Shown here in pieces: positions 1 through 12,411 of a stretch of 64,000 nucleotides of DNA. The translations under genes were made by a program, and so were the position numbers. Position 1 is the stretch's first letter, and the number at the start of each line of letters is the position of its first letter. Under the pieces are notes generated by a model that searched no databases, was not told the origin of the DNA, and worked only from the letters and a program-made list of their open reading frames with translations. This DNA comes from Trichaptum fuscoviolaceum (lineage: Eukaryota; Basidiomycota; Agaricomycetes; Hymenochaetales; Trichaptaceae): NCBI GenBank assembly GCA_910574455.1, contig CAJSYZ010000007.1, forward strand, positions 434,001 through 498,000, in the 5' to 3' direction.

Positions 1-745
1 AAGTTCTACGTCTTTTGGCTAATGGAGTTCATTACTGGTGAGTAAATTTTCAGCAATCTGACTACGAGCTATATACGTAGATTGACTGCCCTACTAGACT
101 CCACTGTTCTTTTCTTAACCGTATTCCGATCATATGTCGTTTACTGGCAGTCCCGAAATGTGGAGAGGATGCCTTTGTGGGAAGTGATTCTCAAGGATGG
201 TATGAGCTACGATCACAGCTGGCTGCCATCCAAATGCTAACAAGATGATTAGGTATTATGTACTTCGTCATTATGTTCATATCAAACTTGATGAGTGTCA
301 TATTCTATCTCGTACGCGACTTCTTATCCTCGTGAATTTGCTTCTCTGACCGATTTACTCCTAGGTCCTCCCGGTATGCAAATTTCAACTGACATTCTAA
401 ATTCGGAGCGATTACTGAAAAGCGAATTTACTAGGCGGAACAAAAATTTCTAAATGAGATGTTTAGGATAACGTGAGTAAATTCATCCTACAGCAGCTCC
501 CCCTCTACTCTAAATACTTACGCTGCATGCCCAGGAGCACAAGTATCCTTGTCGCTAGGTTGATTCTCAACTTAAGGGCGGTCGCTGCTCGGCAGTGTCG
601 AGCTCAAACGTTTTCCGGAGAACTAACGACCCTCACCTGGGCATGGGAAGCTCGGCATCCATCATTGAGCAATGCGATCTTTGGAAATGTCGGTAATGAG
701 CTCGAGTCTGAGATCGATGCCGATGCCGATGATGAATATCGATAG
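1..745 (+). CDS. DUF6533-like multi-pass membrane protein, 3' end only
   Basis: This is the 3' part of a gene that starts before the window. Phase-consistent exons are 1-37, 98-199, 253-311, 365-373 and 494-745, all with GT..AG introns. The product reads as hydrophobic segments (a membrane helix around MYFVIMFISNLMSV, encoded near 257-298), followed by a C-terminal stretch ending in SRLxLNLR-type residues (ARLILNLRAVAAR). That pattern is familiar from the C-terminus of fungal DUF6533 proteins, which are predicted seven-helix membrane proteins of unknown role. The tail after it is acidic and ends at the stop 743-745. The 9-nt exon 365-373 is inferred from splice sites and is the weakest point. 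The C-terminus differs from the three other DUF6533-like genes in the window, so it is probably a different subfamily. No function is claimed. Confidence 0.6.
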
Positions 746-1239
746 GGAGTCCTGAACAACCTTACTAAGAAAGCACATGTACATACTCTGGAGAATCCTA
801 TGTCTCTTTATCCACAGTACAACTCCTATGTTACCCTTCTGTTTCGTAGAGTGTAATGACTTCGTTCCGAACTTTTGTTGGTCTCCGCGCGCCCTGCTTG
901 GAATGTAACGACCATCGAGTACTTGCTACTACATGTAGTATTCAGTTAAGTCCTGTAACATACAGCCATGTACGGCAATAAACTTTATAGAGCGACTGTA
1001 GCCCATCCGTTTGAGTACAAGTCTCCTTACGGTTACGAGATGGTTGTCGAGGGTCGCGCTGTGCGGTCGATGATTAAGAGACGCGACGCGACTTGGAACG
1101 TGCTATACACGTGACTCGGACTTACTAGTACTCCAAGTTCCAGGCTTCCAGCCTAATTCACTCATCCTCACTTTTGTCAAACTCTACTTATCTGTCTCTA
1201 TCAATTGGACTGGACTTACTTCCTTAACTGAAGTTAGAG
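746..1239. other. Intergenic; no gene recognised
   Basis: This lies between the DUF6533-like 3' end and the first F-box gene and should include the promoter of that F-box gene. A perfect 14-bp palindrome, TACTACATGTAGTA, lies at 927-940. No other structure was seen. Confidence 0.5.
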
Positions 1240-2885
1240 ATGCCTCTTTACTTTCACGAAAGTCGAGAAACTATTGAAATTCTACAACGTGTAGTCAACC
1301 AGCTGGACGAGAGAGACGGAACCATATGTGCGGACGAACTGTGGGAGGGCGCAAAATAGTACGTGATTAACTTGCTATTCTCCTTAACTATTCTAACTCG
1401 TTGATCTTCTCATGGCTGTGCAGTGCGCCAACTTCTGTTCAAAACGCTAACACCACTGTTGCAAGACAAGGAATCAGACATATGGAAGAATTCTTGGGCA
1501 GCCTCTATCGCTTGGCAACAACATGCGAGGCTCACATTTCCGCCACTCGACTTCGCACCTGTGCTCTGCGCCTCACACTTGATGCCCTTCCTAATGAGGT
1601 CATCCTCTATATTCTTCTGGAGTATGCGTGTACGGACTACAGTATGGACCTACACTTGCTTGTCAAATTCTCGCACATCTCTTCCAGAATTCGTAACGTC
1701 ATCTTGAATCTGCCGTTTCTTTGGGCCCGGATACCGCTGAGCCTCGAATTTCCAGCACCGTTAATTGCAATGATTACACATCGAAGTGGTAATCTCGGCC
1801 TTACAGTGACTGTAGACGCGTACTGGGGTGCATACGACTGCGGATCAGGTGAGGTGGAAGGAATCGGGCTGGGCACGGACTCTGGCCAAGCCTCATTTTC
1901 AGAGCTGCTTAAGCATTTCGATAGATGGGCGGACGTGGCGTTCACGATCATTGACGATTACTCGGCCCAGTACATTCAAGGGCATCTTATACATGTAACC
2001 CTGACATCGATCCATACGCTTCGTCTGATCGATGAAAGATACGATCAAAGGGCCCAACTCTGTCAGGATTGGGCCATGCCTCATCTGAAAGAACTTGACT
2101 GGAAGGGTGAAAACATCTATCCACTTTTTTTCGCAGCAGCTTGGACGCTACGCATTTGCTCATTGGAGCTCTCCAAACCGAATTTGGTGGACATCATCGC
2201 ATTTTTGTCCTCTACGCCAAGCTTGACCACCCTACATCTGTACTGGAGGACATTGGGACCCTCAGACTCCAACAAATCTGTAACACAAATGGCGAGCTTA
2301 CTCAATCTTGAGAACCTTGATATTAATTTGCATGGGTCATCGAGTGAATCTACCGCACGCCTCCTTGACGCCATTCTATGTCCTGGCCTCAAGCACCTAT
2401 CTTTCTCGGAATTCGCGCATGCGACCTACGCTGTTTTCGCACAGCATATACGAGGACATTACCCGTTGCTTGAATCTTATGGATTATATATGAACTGTGG
2501 CGACGGGCAGCAAGTCCAAGTTGCCTGCTTTGACGACATACTTCTCACATTGCCAAGTACAATCAAGAAGATCACACTGCGGGGGGAGCTTCGCTCATCG
2601 CTGAATTGCGGACCTCCTTTAAAGTGTGCCCTTTACCCGTACCTAAAGGACTTGGATCTCGAAGGCTGTCATAGTCCCCCTGAAGACAACTTTTACGTAA
2701 ACCTCTCAAATGTCCTCAGGAGGTTTGGTGTTACACTAAATAACTTTCGGCCCTGTGCGCGCCAAGGGAATTATGAGGTCGTCGAAAGGATAGATGCAAT
2801 AGCAACATTGCAAACTATAGGTGTATTGGATAACTTACCTCCTGATTATGGTGATCAAAGTCTCATGGATGTGGCTGCCAATTAA
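1240..2885 (+). CDS. F-box protein with LRR-like C-terminal part (copy A)
   Basis: Two exons, 1240-1358 and 1424-2885, joined in phase by a 65-nt intron (GTACGT...TGCAG), give 526 residues. Exon 1 encodes a 39-residue segment (YFHESRETIEILQRVV) that recurs as exon 1 in the two paralogues downstream. The intron falls at the same codon phase in all three, which fixes this start. An F-box-like motif begins near residue 93 (LTLDALPNEVILYILLEY), and the rest is a series of leucine-rich segments (LKELDW, LKHLSF, LKDLDLEGC). F-box proteins normally bring targets to an SCF ubiquitin ligase through Skp1. That role here is inferred from the family. The gene converges with the inverted paralogue at 3110-4776. 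Large F-box families of this kind are typical of agaricomycete genomes. Confidence 0.75.
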
Positions 2886-3109
2886 TTCACCAGAAATACA
2901 GTAACAAGTAACTGGAGGGAACCAGAAACAAATTCATTTCCCAAGCGTTTACAATATTAATTTTGCAGAACGAAGGGCTTACAACGCACCAATCACCACA
3001 TAGCCGTGACCACAACGTCTGACACATTGAATTCCCGGGATCAAGCTGTGTTATGAAATCCTGGGAATGGCGGGCAGCGCCCTATATATCCAGGTACAAT
3101 CTTGTATTA

Positions 3110-4776
3110 TCACATCAATGTAAAACTTGAATCTACCAGTACTCCCGCACAAAGCAATGTTTTCATCGCATTCGTCCTCTCGTCCTCCGTTGTGGCCGCT
3201 AACTTCCCTCGGCGTCCGCAGGGTCTAAAGTGTTCCAAAGTGACAGAACACTTCCTGAGGATCTTGGAAAGGTTGGCGTAGAAGCCATCTTCCGACGGGC
3301 CATGGTAATCTGCAAGATCCAAGTCCTTGAGGTGGGGGAAAGACATGCGCAATCTAGGACGATTACCAACACCCCCTCGTGATGACCGAAGTACTTTGAG
3401 ACCTCTGACTGTGATCTTCTTGATTGTGCCTGGCAGCAAACTTGCTATGTCGTCAAAGAAAGCAACCTGCTCCTCTTGTCGTTCGTCGGTCCACCCAATG
3501 ACCAACGTGAAGGATTCAAGCAATGGGTGGCGGTCTGGAATACGCTGTGCGAAATCAAGATACGCCGCACGGTTGGTCGTCGCGATTGAAAGATCCTTGA
3601 GACCGGAGCACATGAAGGTCTCGAGGAACCTCGCAGTAGCTCGGGAGTTCAATCAGAACGAGTTCGAGGTGTTCGAGGTTAGGTAGATCTACAACAACTT
3701 GATTTTCCTTGGATCCGTCGTGTTTTGAGTCTGCCCACCCCCGAAAGTTTAGTTTTAGGTTGGTCAAGCTCGGAGTGCATGTCAGAAATGTAACAAAGTC
3801 CGTCAATGTCGGTTCTTCTACGTCCAATGAGCAGATGCGCAACCCAGGAGTAGCTACGCAAGAGGGAGGGAAGAGCTTTTGGCACCGCCAGTCCAGTTCT
3901 TCAAGATGAGGCATCGTCCACTTGTGACAAAAGTGCGACCTTACGTAGTAATTCTTCATCCGAAGCGAATGAATGGAAGCGAGGTTGGCATGAGGGAAAT
4001 GCTCTCGAATGTGTTGGCTAATGTGCTCGTGGTGGACCATGATTGATGCATCTTCCCATCTGTGGCAATACTCGAATATCTTTGAGAGGCTGGCAATGAC
4101 AGAGTCAGAGCTCACTGGAAGCCGAGCCAGTCCTTCGCTTGATGTCGCACAGAACTGTAGACGGCGATTTTCGTATTTGATATCGATACCCATGCTCACG
4201 GAGAGACCGAAAGTCCCGCTCCGAAGTGCAATCTCTTCGATGAGAAATGCAGGAATATCAAGGGTCAATGGGATCTTCGCCCATAAATAATGCGTATTCA
4301 GAACAACCTTCCGAATGTGGGAGGAAATATGCGAGAATTTGACAAGCGAAGCAAGGTCCCAGTGGTGGCCATTTGCATCCTCCAAGATGCGGAGGATGAG
4401 TTCGTTCGGAAGGCTTTCAGGTGTGAGGCGTGGCATACCTATGCGAAGACGGGTGGTGGAGATGTGTGTCTGATGCGTGGATGCAAGTGTAGATACGAGA
4501 GAAAGTAGTGCGGCAGAAAATCCTTCCATTTCTCTGATGGCTTGCCTTGCCACAGTGGGATTTGAACTTCGTACAGTGCCGGGTTCACTACAATAGACAT
4601 AAGAGAGCAGATATATTGGAAATTAGACAGCGATGCCAGCAGTTCACTGCCACCTACCATTGTACTCTATTCCACAGGTCTTCAGCACTAATGCATCCAT
4701 TGCTCTCGTCCAGCTTGTCGACCACACGACGCAAGAGGTCGATAGTTTCTCGAGTTTTGTGAAAGAATACAGTCAT
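3110..4776 (-). pseudogene. F-box protein paralogue (copy B), frameshifted
   Basis: This is a paralogue of copies A and C on the opposite strand from A. Exon 1 (4658-4776, 119 nt, start MTVFFHKTRETID) and the intron 4588-4657 match the other copies exactly in length and phase. The F-box segment (LTPESLPNELILRILED) is intact. The reading frame breaks near 3645-3662: the first frame runs through LPNLEHLELVL and then off the alignment, while the homologous continuation (RATARFLETFMCSGLKDL) resumes in another frame down to the stop at 3110. No plausible intron spans the break, so I call a frameshift. A sequencing error cannot be excluded. If the frameshift is real, the product keeps the F-box but loses about 180 C-terminal residues of the substrate-side region. 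Confidence 0.7.
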
Positions 4777-7339
4777 CCTGTCTTTCGCTATGGAATCCTC
4801 AGAGCTCACGTACTTAAACTTATTTTAAGTTTGGGTGGTTGTGACTAGAGGTGTGGCATTCAACATGAAATCGCTGCACGCGGCCTCGGCAGTCTCACAC
4901 AGCTTCAACCACAACCACCAACTCCTAATGTAGATCGACGTACGCCGGAGAGTGAATAGGACACAAAGGAATGATGGATGATTGAGTAATTCGTGCTTTG
5001 TTCTGACACACATGCGACGGCCATGAGCAACACGCACCCGATCAGGAATTTTGCCAAAGAACGAGCAGGTACGTCAGAGACTTTATTCACAACCAACTTC
5101 CGCCTAAAAGATTTTATAGAGCACACAGCAAGAGCAGACAACAAGACTGCGACGTCCCTAACGATCCATCGTTCAGGTCTTGCAAAAGGAACGAAATAGC
5201 CATGGAAATCCATTCACCCTCGACAATTACAACCTTTCATCCTAGACACGATTATCTCGAGCACTCTGTTGTCTGCATCAGTATTGGGCTGAAGATATGG
5301 TCAGTTGGGATCTTTGGATGGTTGAGATGAAGCCAAGAGCATTGTTTTGACGCTTTAGTCAGATATTGCTTCAACCGGATGTTTTCGCAGAGCGATAGCG
5401 ATATGCTTCAAGTTTGGGACGTGCGCTCACTGAACGGAAGGAGGGAATCGGGTGGACTCGGAGGGAGTTTCAACCATGCGCTCTCTAGGGATTATCGCCA
5501 TGGAACGTCAATCACTGTCGATATCAACAAGGCCGTGTCACTCTGTGGTAGAACGTTCGGAGGGTCTTGCGAGTTGCTTTACCAGCAGGAATGGCTAGCT
5601 AGGAGAAGGGAGCAAAGAAGAGACCGAGGATGATCGTGTTCTCCCTCTGCTTGAACTCGCCAATCGGAGTGGTAGAAGTAGGAGAGGTGAAGGTGGGGGT
5701 TGCCCAAGATGCATTTTGGTTCGGAAGGCGAAAGGACAGCTCAATAATGTAAGTACGGCATCCATTTCGCAATCAATTCGTTTTTTTACTGATACTATTC
5801 ACCTGGTAGTTGCAATATGAACGTGAACTAAAAAAAAGCAGCACCGCTGTGCTATGTCTGTACCCACAAGCAGTTGTCGTGTTTCCCGAATCTCTTGGGC
5901 CATTGTCTCTACTGGCCATCGAAGGTCCGTATAACGTCGAGGAAGGACCGGCTCATTACCGACAACAACATTAAACCATGGCTGCTCTAAAGTGTTGTTT
6001 CCATTCTTCTTTTTTATCACACGGGATGCGTGGAGATCCACAACCATTCGTGTCACAAGAAAAGGTGCGCACCATCAAAAGACACGGTTTCGATGACCGT
6101 TGTGAAGAGGAACACAGGAATTTGCCTCACTATAAGAAGTTCCAACACCTTTTATTTATCACACTTCCTTCACCTTTTACGGCCATCGGTTCCCCTGTTC
6201 GCGCGCAATGCCGTTCTCTTGCAGTGACTATTCCATTCACTTCTGACATCCCTCCGCAGATGATTGTCTGTTCGATGTCCAATGCTACTCACTATCACTC
6301 AGAGTCGGATGTACGACGACCGGGGAGACATTTGAAGCATTTGAGTACGGGCAGGCTAAAGGAATGTCTCATTCATTGTATTTGTATGTACGGCACACAC
6401 TTTGCAAGATACATTATTGATGCTATTTGAATGACCATTCGCAAGAACAACAAGATACTGTGACATACATACAGTATGTGCGTGAGACGGCCATAGTGCT
6501 TTCACGTTAGCTACGAGGGAAACACACATTGCTGCAACGAAGAACTTATTACCGATGGCAACATACGCTGTACTTTTACCCTGCCGCTCAAGCCCAGGCT
6601 CAGCAGGGCGACCTTCCATCCTAGCATCACCACGCTCTCGTTTATGGCAACGTCAGAACCCATGAACAGTCCAAACTTCCATATCCCGCTGTTTGGTTCA
6701 AACACGTACGATGTATCAAGCAGATCGCACGAACGAAACTTGGACTTTCTCCTGCTTTGTCCTTGTTCCCGGCTCTACGTCAGTCCGACTCGGAAGGGAC
6801 GGCGTGCAGAGCATGTAATGTATGCCCAGATCGAATTGCACAAGCGGGCAGGAAAGCATCTTGTTTCTGTTGGGCGGAATGAAGCGTGAAATCACACAGG
6901 CATAAAGAAATCTATGAAAGTTGTAACATCAGTCAAGTCTGTTATGATAGTCAACGTCGTTTGTGTGTATGTATATCCCTATCATCTCAATAACCTTAAA
7001 GTACAGTATATGCATTAGAAAAATTATATGTGATGCATATCCCGTGAAGAACGGAGGCGGATAGACTCGTAACTACTGTCTTGGACGGGTCTTTGAAACA
7101 CAACATTTAAATCCTCTAGATTCTTCATTTCTTTACCTATTTTTCACATTCTTTATGCTTTATCCATAGTGTATATACTAAAGAGCTCAATTCCTGTCTC
7201 AAAGACCCGTCCATGACAGTAGGTGGCTGAATTCATAGCAACCAGCAAAGTCTATCTATAGATCTATCGTGAAAGTTATGCACGTACAAAAAACCACATT
7301 CATGAACAAGTTCGAACAACTGTTACATCAATTAATGAG
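4777..7339. other. Intergenic, 2.5 kb; only a hairpin element recognised
   Basis: Only short ORFs without recognisable similarity or a convincing splice pattern are present on either strand. The sole structured feature is the inverted-repeat element at 7073-7222, listed separately. The part next to 4776 should hold the promoter of F-box copy B. Confidence 0.5.
7073..7222. repeat. 150-bp inverted-repeat hairpin (MITE-like)
   Basis: Two 28-bp arms, 7073-7100 and 7195-7222, are reverse complements with two mismatches. The shared core is TGGACGGGTCTTTGA. They enclose about 94 bp of AT-rich sequence with no ORF. Arm length, spacing and AT-rich interior resemble a miniature inverted-repeat element or a structured terminator. 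I see no clear target-site duplication outside the arms. It lies 118 bp past the stop codon of F-box copy C, so a role in that gene's 3' end is possible. Confidence 0.55.
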
Positions 7340-9068
7340 TCAGAGCACATAATTAGTATTACCCATCAAGTTCAGTACCCCTGCACTGTGCATTATCGAT
7401 AACACATTATTTCTCTCGTCCACTGTCATGTGTCCACGACTCCGTGTGTGTCCTTGGTACCAAAAAGGCTGAAGATGATCTAGTATGACACCATACTTCC
7501 TGAGGATATTGGAAAAACTGATGTACAAACTGTCTTCCAAGGGCATATAACAGCCCATAAGACTCAATTCCTTGAGATGCGGGTAAGATGTGCATATCCT
7601 AGGACGGGCAATGGCATCTATTCGTGACGGAGAACAAATTTCTACCTTCCCTCCTCCCCTCAGTACAATCTTCTGAATCGTGCTTGGTAATGTACACAAT
7701 ATGTCCTCAAAGATGGCAGCTTCTGGGAGTCCCCTTTCATTCCGCCAATAAGTGTAAAGTGTGAGGGAACTGAGTATGGGGTAACGTTCCTGCATGTGCC
7801 CTGCCAAATTAAGGTAGGTCTCATGCCTATGCGTCAAGAAAGAAAGGTGTTTGAGACCGGGACACAGGATAGCCGCAAGGAATCGCACAATAGCGCTAGT
7901 CGAGAAGTTACCGGTATCGAGTTCCAGATATTCAAGGTTGGGTAAGTTCGCTACCTGATTTTTGATGGGCTCATCGAAATCCGGCTCTGTTCCCAACTCG
8001 AGGTTTAGGCTGGTCATCGTCGGAGTGGCAGATAGGAAGGCAACGATGTCTACCAATTTCGGCCTTGCTAGACCAAATGAACAACTGCTCAGCCTTAAGG
8101 TAGACGTGGAGGGGCAAAATGGAAGCGGGAGAATGTCTCCGTTTTTCCAGTCTAGGTTCTCGAGATGAGGCATGGTCCAGTTGTGACAAAAGTGAGTCCC
8201 CTGTCTTCCACCAGCACCGGAAATTGTGAGTGTACGGATGGAGTTGGAGACGAGAGTAGTAGAAGAAGGATGATCTTGAATGTAATGGGCTGATTGTTGG
8301 TCGTTGACTACGAAATGCACGTCATCCCACCTAGAACGATATTTGAATATCGCATCGAGTGCGAGCCGGACATGTACTGAGCGCAGCGTCTTACATTCAC
8401 TGGCATCCGAATTAGTCAATTCGCTGCTCTCACTTCTCGCACTAGAGACATAAGGTTCCTTCCATCTAGCGTCAACAGTAACGATAAGGCCAAGGGTGCC
8501 GCTTCCGCGTGCTATCATTTCGATGATATGTGCGGGTATATCGAGGCCTAGTGGTACCAAGGCCCATAAGGAATGTAGGGAGAGAATGAAGTCTCGCAAG
8601 CGGGAGCAGATATGCGAGTATCTGAGCAGCGTTTTTAAACCCAAGTCGCGATGTGTCATATCCTCTTTACTCAGGCCCATGCCCTCGTAATTTATAATCT
8701 CCAGGAGGATCTCGCCAGGAAGGCTTCCGAGCGTGAGCCGTGGGGTCTGGACGCGGACGGAGACGGAAGAGATATGAGATTCGAATGTGGATGCCAAGGT
8801 CTTGAGTACATTTAGAAAGCCCTCCATTTGTCTAAACCCCTGTCTTGCAACAGTAGGGTTTCGATGCTGTACAATAGACGGTTCACTGCGCACCCAAGTG
8901 AAGAAGTAAAGTTAGCATCCAGATATTATAGAAAGAGTAGAGCACGCACCATTGCACTCCGTCCCACAACTCTTCAGCATTGATCCATCCGTGTTTCTCG
9001 TCTAGCTTGTAGACCACGCGACGTAAGATATCGATTGTTTCTTGCGTTTCGTGAAAATAAACGTCCAT
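7340..9068 (-). CDS. F-box protein with LRR-like C-terminal part (copy C)
   Basis: Two exons, 8950-9068 and 7340-8885, joined in phase give 554 residues. The start at 9068 (MDVYFHETQETIDILRRVV) was chosen over an in-frame ATG at 9098 because it matches exon 1 of copies A and B in length (119 nt). The F-box-like motif is LTLGSLPGEILLEIINYEG, followed by segments typical of agaricomycete F-box proteins (LRDFILSLHSLWALVPLGLD) and leucine-rich repeats (LPNLEYLELD, LKHLSF, LKELSLMGC). The expected role is substrate recognition in an SCF ubiquitin ligase, by family only. The reading frame is open throughout, unlike copy B. A palindromic hairpin lies just downstream of its stop. Confidence 0.75.
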
Positions 9069-10609
9069 GATTAAGCTTCTTTCTGGATGCATTTTCATAA
9101 GCTAATCATGAATAAACTCTGTTCAATGCTCACATATTATTTTGAGTTTTGAAACGCAGCTTCGTGTGGGATCTGTTCAAGTTGAGTTGAGTGGCAGCCG
9201 GATGTTCAAAGAATTTGAAAGAATTGAAGTTCGCACGAGCGCGTCCTCTGACTTTCTGACACACACTGGCAGGCTGACACTTCATCTCATTCAACTTCAT
9301 CAAAACGCAGAGTCCAACTCGTACGTTTCTTCTTGCACTGAAATCTATTCCAATACTGTACTAATAACTCGCGTTAGAATGCTATACACTGTATTTGAGT
9401 TACAATGAAGACGCCTGGGAGCTCATCTCACGGAGTGGAAGAAGTAAATCGCCCTGAAAGATGTGCGAGACAGCTACGGATGCGAAATGACTGAAACACC
9501 GCGCATCGTCTGCGTCGCTTAGGTCTCGTTCGGGAAGCAAGAGCGGAGATGCAGGATTGGGTGTTGTGGGAGCGGCGAAGGGAACAGACGCTATGATGCA
9601 TCAAGAATGGAACTCGGAGAAAAGTAAGTACTGTACCCTTACTGTGAGATGTTAGCTGACGCTATGTAGATCGTGATTCCAAAACGTCTTCGCCTAAAAA
9701 GTTGTGTCTTATATGACGACAATGACGGATCGTACGCTGACAACGTTGCATTTTGCGACACTCGCTTGTACACCAGCCCAACGCTGCTAGGTGCTGCATA
9801 GGTCCTTGGCAGGCAAGGCAATAAACTGTGTTCGGAACGGGCGAAGCTGATGGGATGGTCGCTCTGCCAGTGACTGGTTCATACTGTATATCCCTCATCC
9901 TACCCCATTCACAGCGTGTCAATACCTGGCTCTCATTTACTCGCATCCTTCCCCTCAGCTACGATTCTGCATCTGTGTTCTCATCGGAAATGGTTTACAC
10001 ATTGGCCGGGACAGCCACAGCTTCATGGAAGGATGCTCTCCTCGGGGAAACTCTAGAAGGAAATGAAACACGTAGTTCGTAACTTCGTCCAGGGAGGGAA
10101 GTGATGTAGTCGAGCAGCAAGAGTTTAGGGGCTAAATTTGACTCGGAAATCTGCATTGTTCTATGCACGATGGAACTTTGTAATGCTTTGCCTCAACGTA
10201 TTTCATTCTACCCATTTAACGGAATAGTTGACAGTCTAAGATTATTGTTAACGTGGAGCGTCTTCTATAGTTCTCTGTGAAAGAAGTGGTTTTCCCGACT
10301 GCTCAGTCATCTCCGATTAAAGAAACTCATTGAAGAGCCTGCCCGCTTACTGCAGCGACAGCCATAGTGTAAGAAGTTCGGTTTTTTTACCCCGGTGCTG
10401 CATGGGCGAAGTCAAAGGAGACGGGAAGCCGGTGCGCTTGCACATAAGTCAGATGAATAGTTGAAGCTGGAGCTGAAGGTCGTTCCAGAGCAGATTACGA
10501 ACAAGGTTCTATGTCATGCAGACAGACTGAAGCGGCCAGTATGGTTTCATCAATGTGGCATTTGATTCTGGAGATGCCCGCTCGTCCAGCATGATAAAGT
10601 ACAGTTCAG
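9069..10609. other. Intergenic, 1.5 kb; no gene recognised
   Basis: This contains the upstream region of F-box copy C and, at 9177-9186, one copy of the TTCAAGTTGA motif that recurs upstream of other genes in the window. Short ORFs of under 100 codons show nothing recognisable. Confidence 0.45.
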
Positions 10610-12411
10610 CTAATACGACCCCGCCCTTCGGAGTGGAAGTCGGATAAGAGATGTTGATGAAGATGGGGAATCCGGATGCATATTAGTGTCGTACGAAGGC
10701 AAGAAGCTGCGTCGTCGTAGACTTCCGAAGGTTTCGGTGAAGCGGACAGTACTGAACTCGGTGATCGAAGGAGAATCGGGACACGCAGATGTGACAACGT
10801 GCAGATGAAGGAGCAAGCGTGTGCAGAGCATGCTCTGCAGGATGCATTGCACTCTGAGGCATACATAGTCAGAATAGAGCACTTTTATCTGAAACGATCG
10901 CGAAGCTCACTGGGTGAAAGAATGGTTCATGAAGGGCTGCCAATTGGCGATCAGCATTCGTATAACTAGTATTCAAGGATCACTTTACATCTGCTGTCTT
11001 GATGATCACCAAGTTCGTAAGAGTTAGGCATGTGTTGCATACGAAATAGCCAATCCCTGTGTCGCTTAGGTGAGAAAAATATCGTAGCTTCTCTTGCGAA
11101 AACGCTCGTACCATCTCGAATCATAGTTTCCATCAGATTTGATTGTATGGCTCGGACTGAAAGGTGATGTGCTGAGATAGCAGTAGAGAATTCAACGGTT
11201 GGTCCACTCACAATGAATATAGCTCTTGGTGAGCAACAAGCCCAATGCCACTTGAGAAAGTAGAATTGAGCGACAACTCTCTGCTCATTCGTGTTCCCCC
11301 TTACCGATATCCATGATGAGTAGATTCACCATCCCTGTCCACACTGAGTCATTCAATGTTACAAGAACGCATGGGATGGATGGGATGGGTGTTGAAATAA
11401 CTATCACAGACGAGGTCGACAATCAAAGATGTAGGATAGCATGGGATCAACTTACCTTCGACACCGGAAAAGAAGTCATGCATGGAGTATGCCGACTCCG
11501 CGAGAGATGCCTAAAACCACCGGCCGGGTCAGTTTTGCTTGCAAGACGCAATGAACTATAAAATGGTTATACAAGAAATACACAGGCTATCAGAGCCCCA
11601 ACGACGGTATTTCTCTCCCAAGCAATATAAGCTCGGCGGAGAAGAATGACTTTAAATGTCAAAGTTAGCAATATTTGTGGATTACAGGCGGAAGGATCTC
11701 ACCAACTGAAAAAACGTAAGAGGCGTATATAATAGCTAAGGCATCCAGTTACAGTCAACGGATCTCAAGCGGAATATGATTGACGAAGCACGTACCTCCT
11801 GAAAGCAAAACATGCATTCGAAATCTCTAGATATGCAGTCATTAGTTCTCGGTATCCGCTGAAGCGCACGTAGAACTTACATCCGGGTGCGTCTCGGAGA
11901 AGAATCCTGATCAACCCGTCCATAAGAAATTTGAACAGCTCATATATGCACGTTTCTCAAGCTCTTACCATGCAAAACAACCGGTAATAAAGTGAAGGGA
12001 ATGTATCGATTTATGAAAAACATTATCTTCCCCCATGATAATTGCATTCGCCATATGTACTCGACCTTAAGAGAAAGGTTAGAAGGTTCCAAGCTCACGA
12101 CGAATGCATGCAAACGTTCTTACCTCACGATCGAAAGTGACGAAGTAATCATGGATCTGAATCCGATTAAGCTAACCGTTCCCCCTTGGAACCAGAAGAC
12201 TAACCAGTAGACATGAAATCGTAACTAGACATTTGGTCAGAGCTTAGGAAGACCAAGGGCAAACGTTTGGCTTACCAGAAGTATACTGCGGTATGAAGAA
12301 AAATGTTAATATAGCACTCGGGAATGAAAGCGGGGGTCGCACAGGATAGACTAAGAAATGAGACACGATCGACTCGATCTCCTTCGGATTGTCAGATGGC
12401 CAAGATGCCAT
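10610..12411 (-). CDS. DUF6533-like multi-pass membrane protein (paralogue 1)
   Basis: The N-terminal exons are well supported: 12343-12411 (start MASWPSDNPKEIESIV), a 10-nt exon 12276-12285, a 20-nt exon 12205-12224, a 33-nt exon 12124-12156 (IHDYFVTFDRE) and a 97-nt exon 11969-12065 (VEYIWRMQLSWGKIMFFINR). The last two form the DUF6533 signature, and the sizes 10, 20, 33 and 97 nt are identical in the paralogues at 19517 and 25750. A middle piece near 11600 encodes LLRRAYIAWERN, the usual RAYxxW motif of this family. The C-terminal exon ends at 10610 and includes ILQSMLCTRLLLHLHVV. Exons between about 10880 and 11960 were not all resolved, and decay of the middle is possible. The family is predicted to span the membrane seven times. 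Its role is unknown. Confidence 0.6.
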
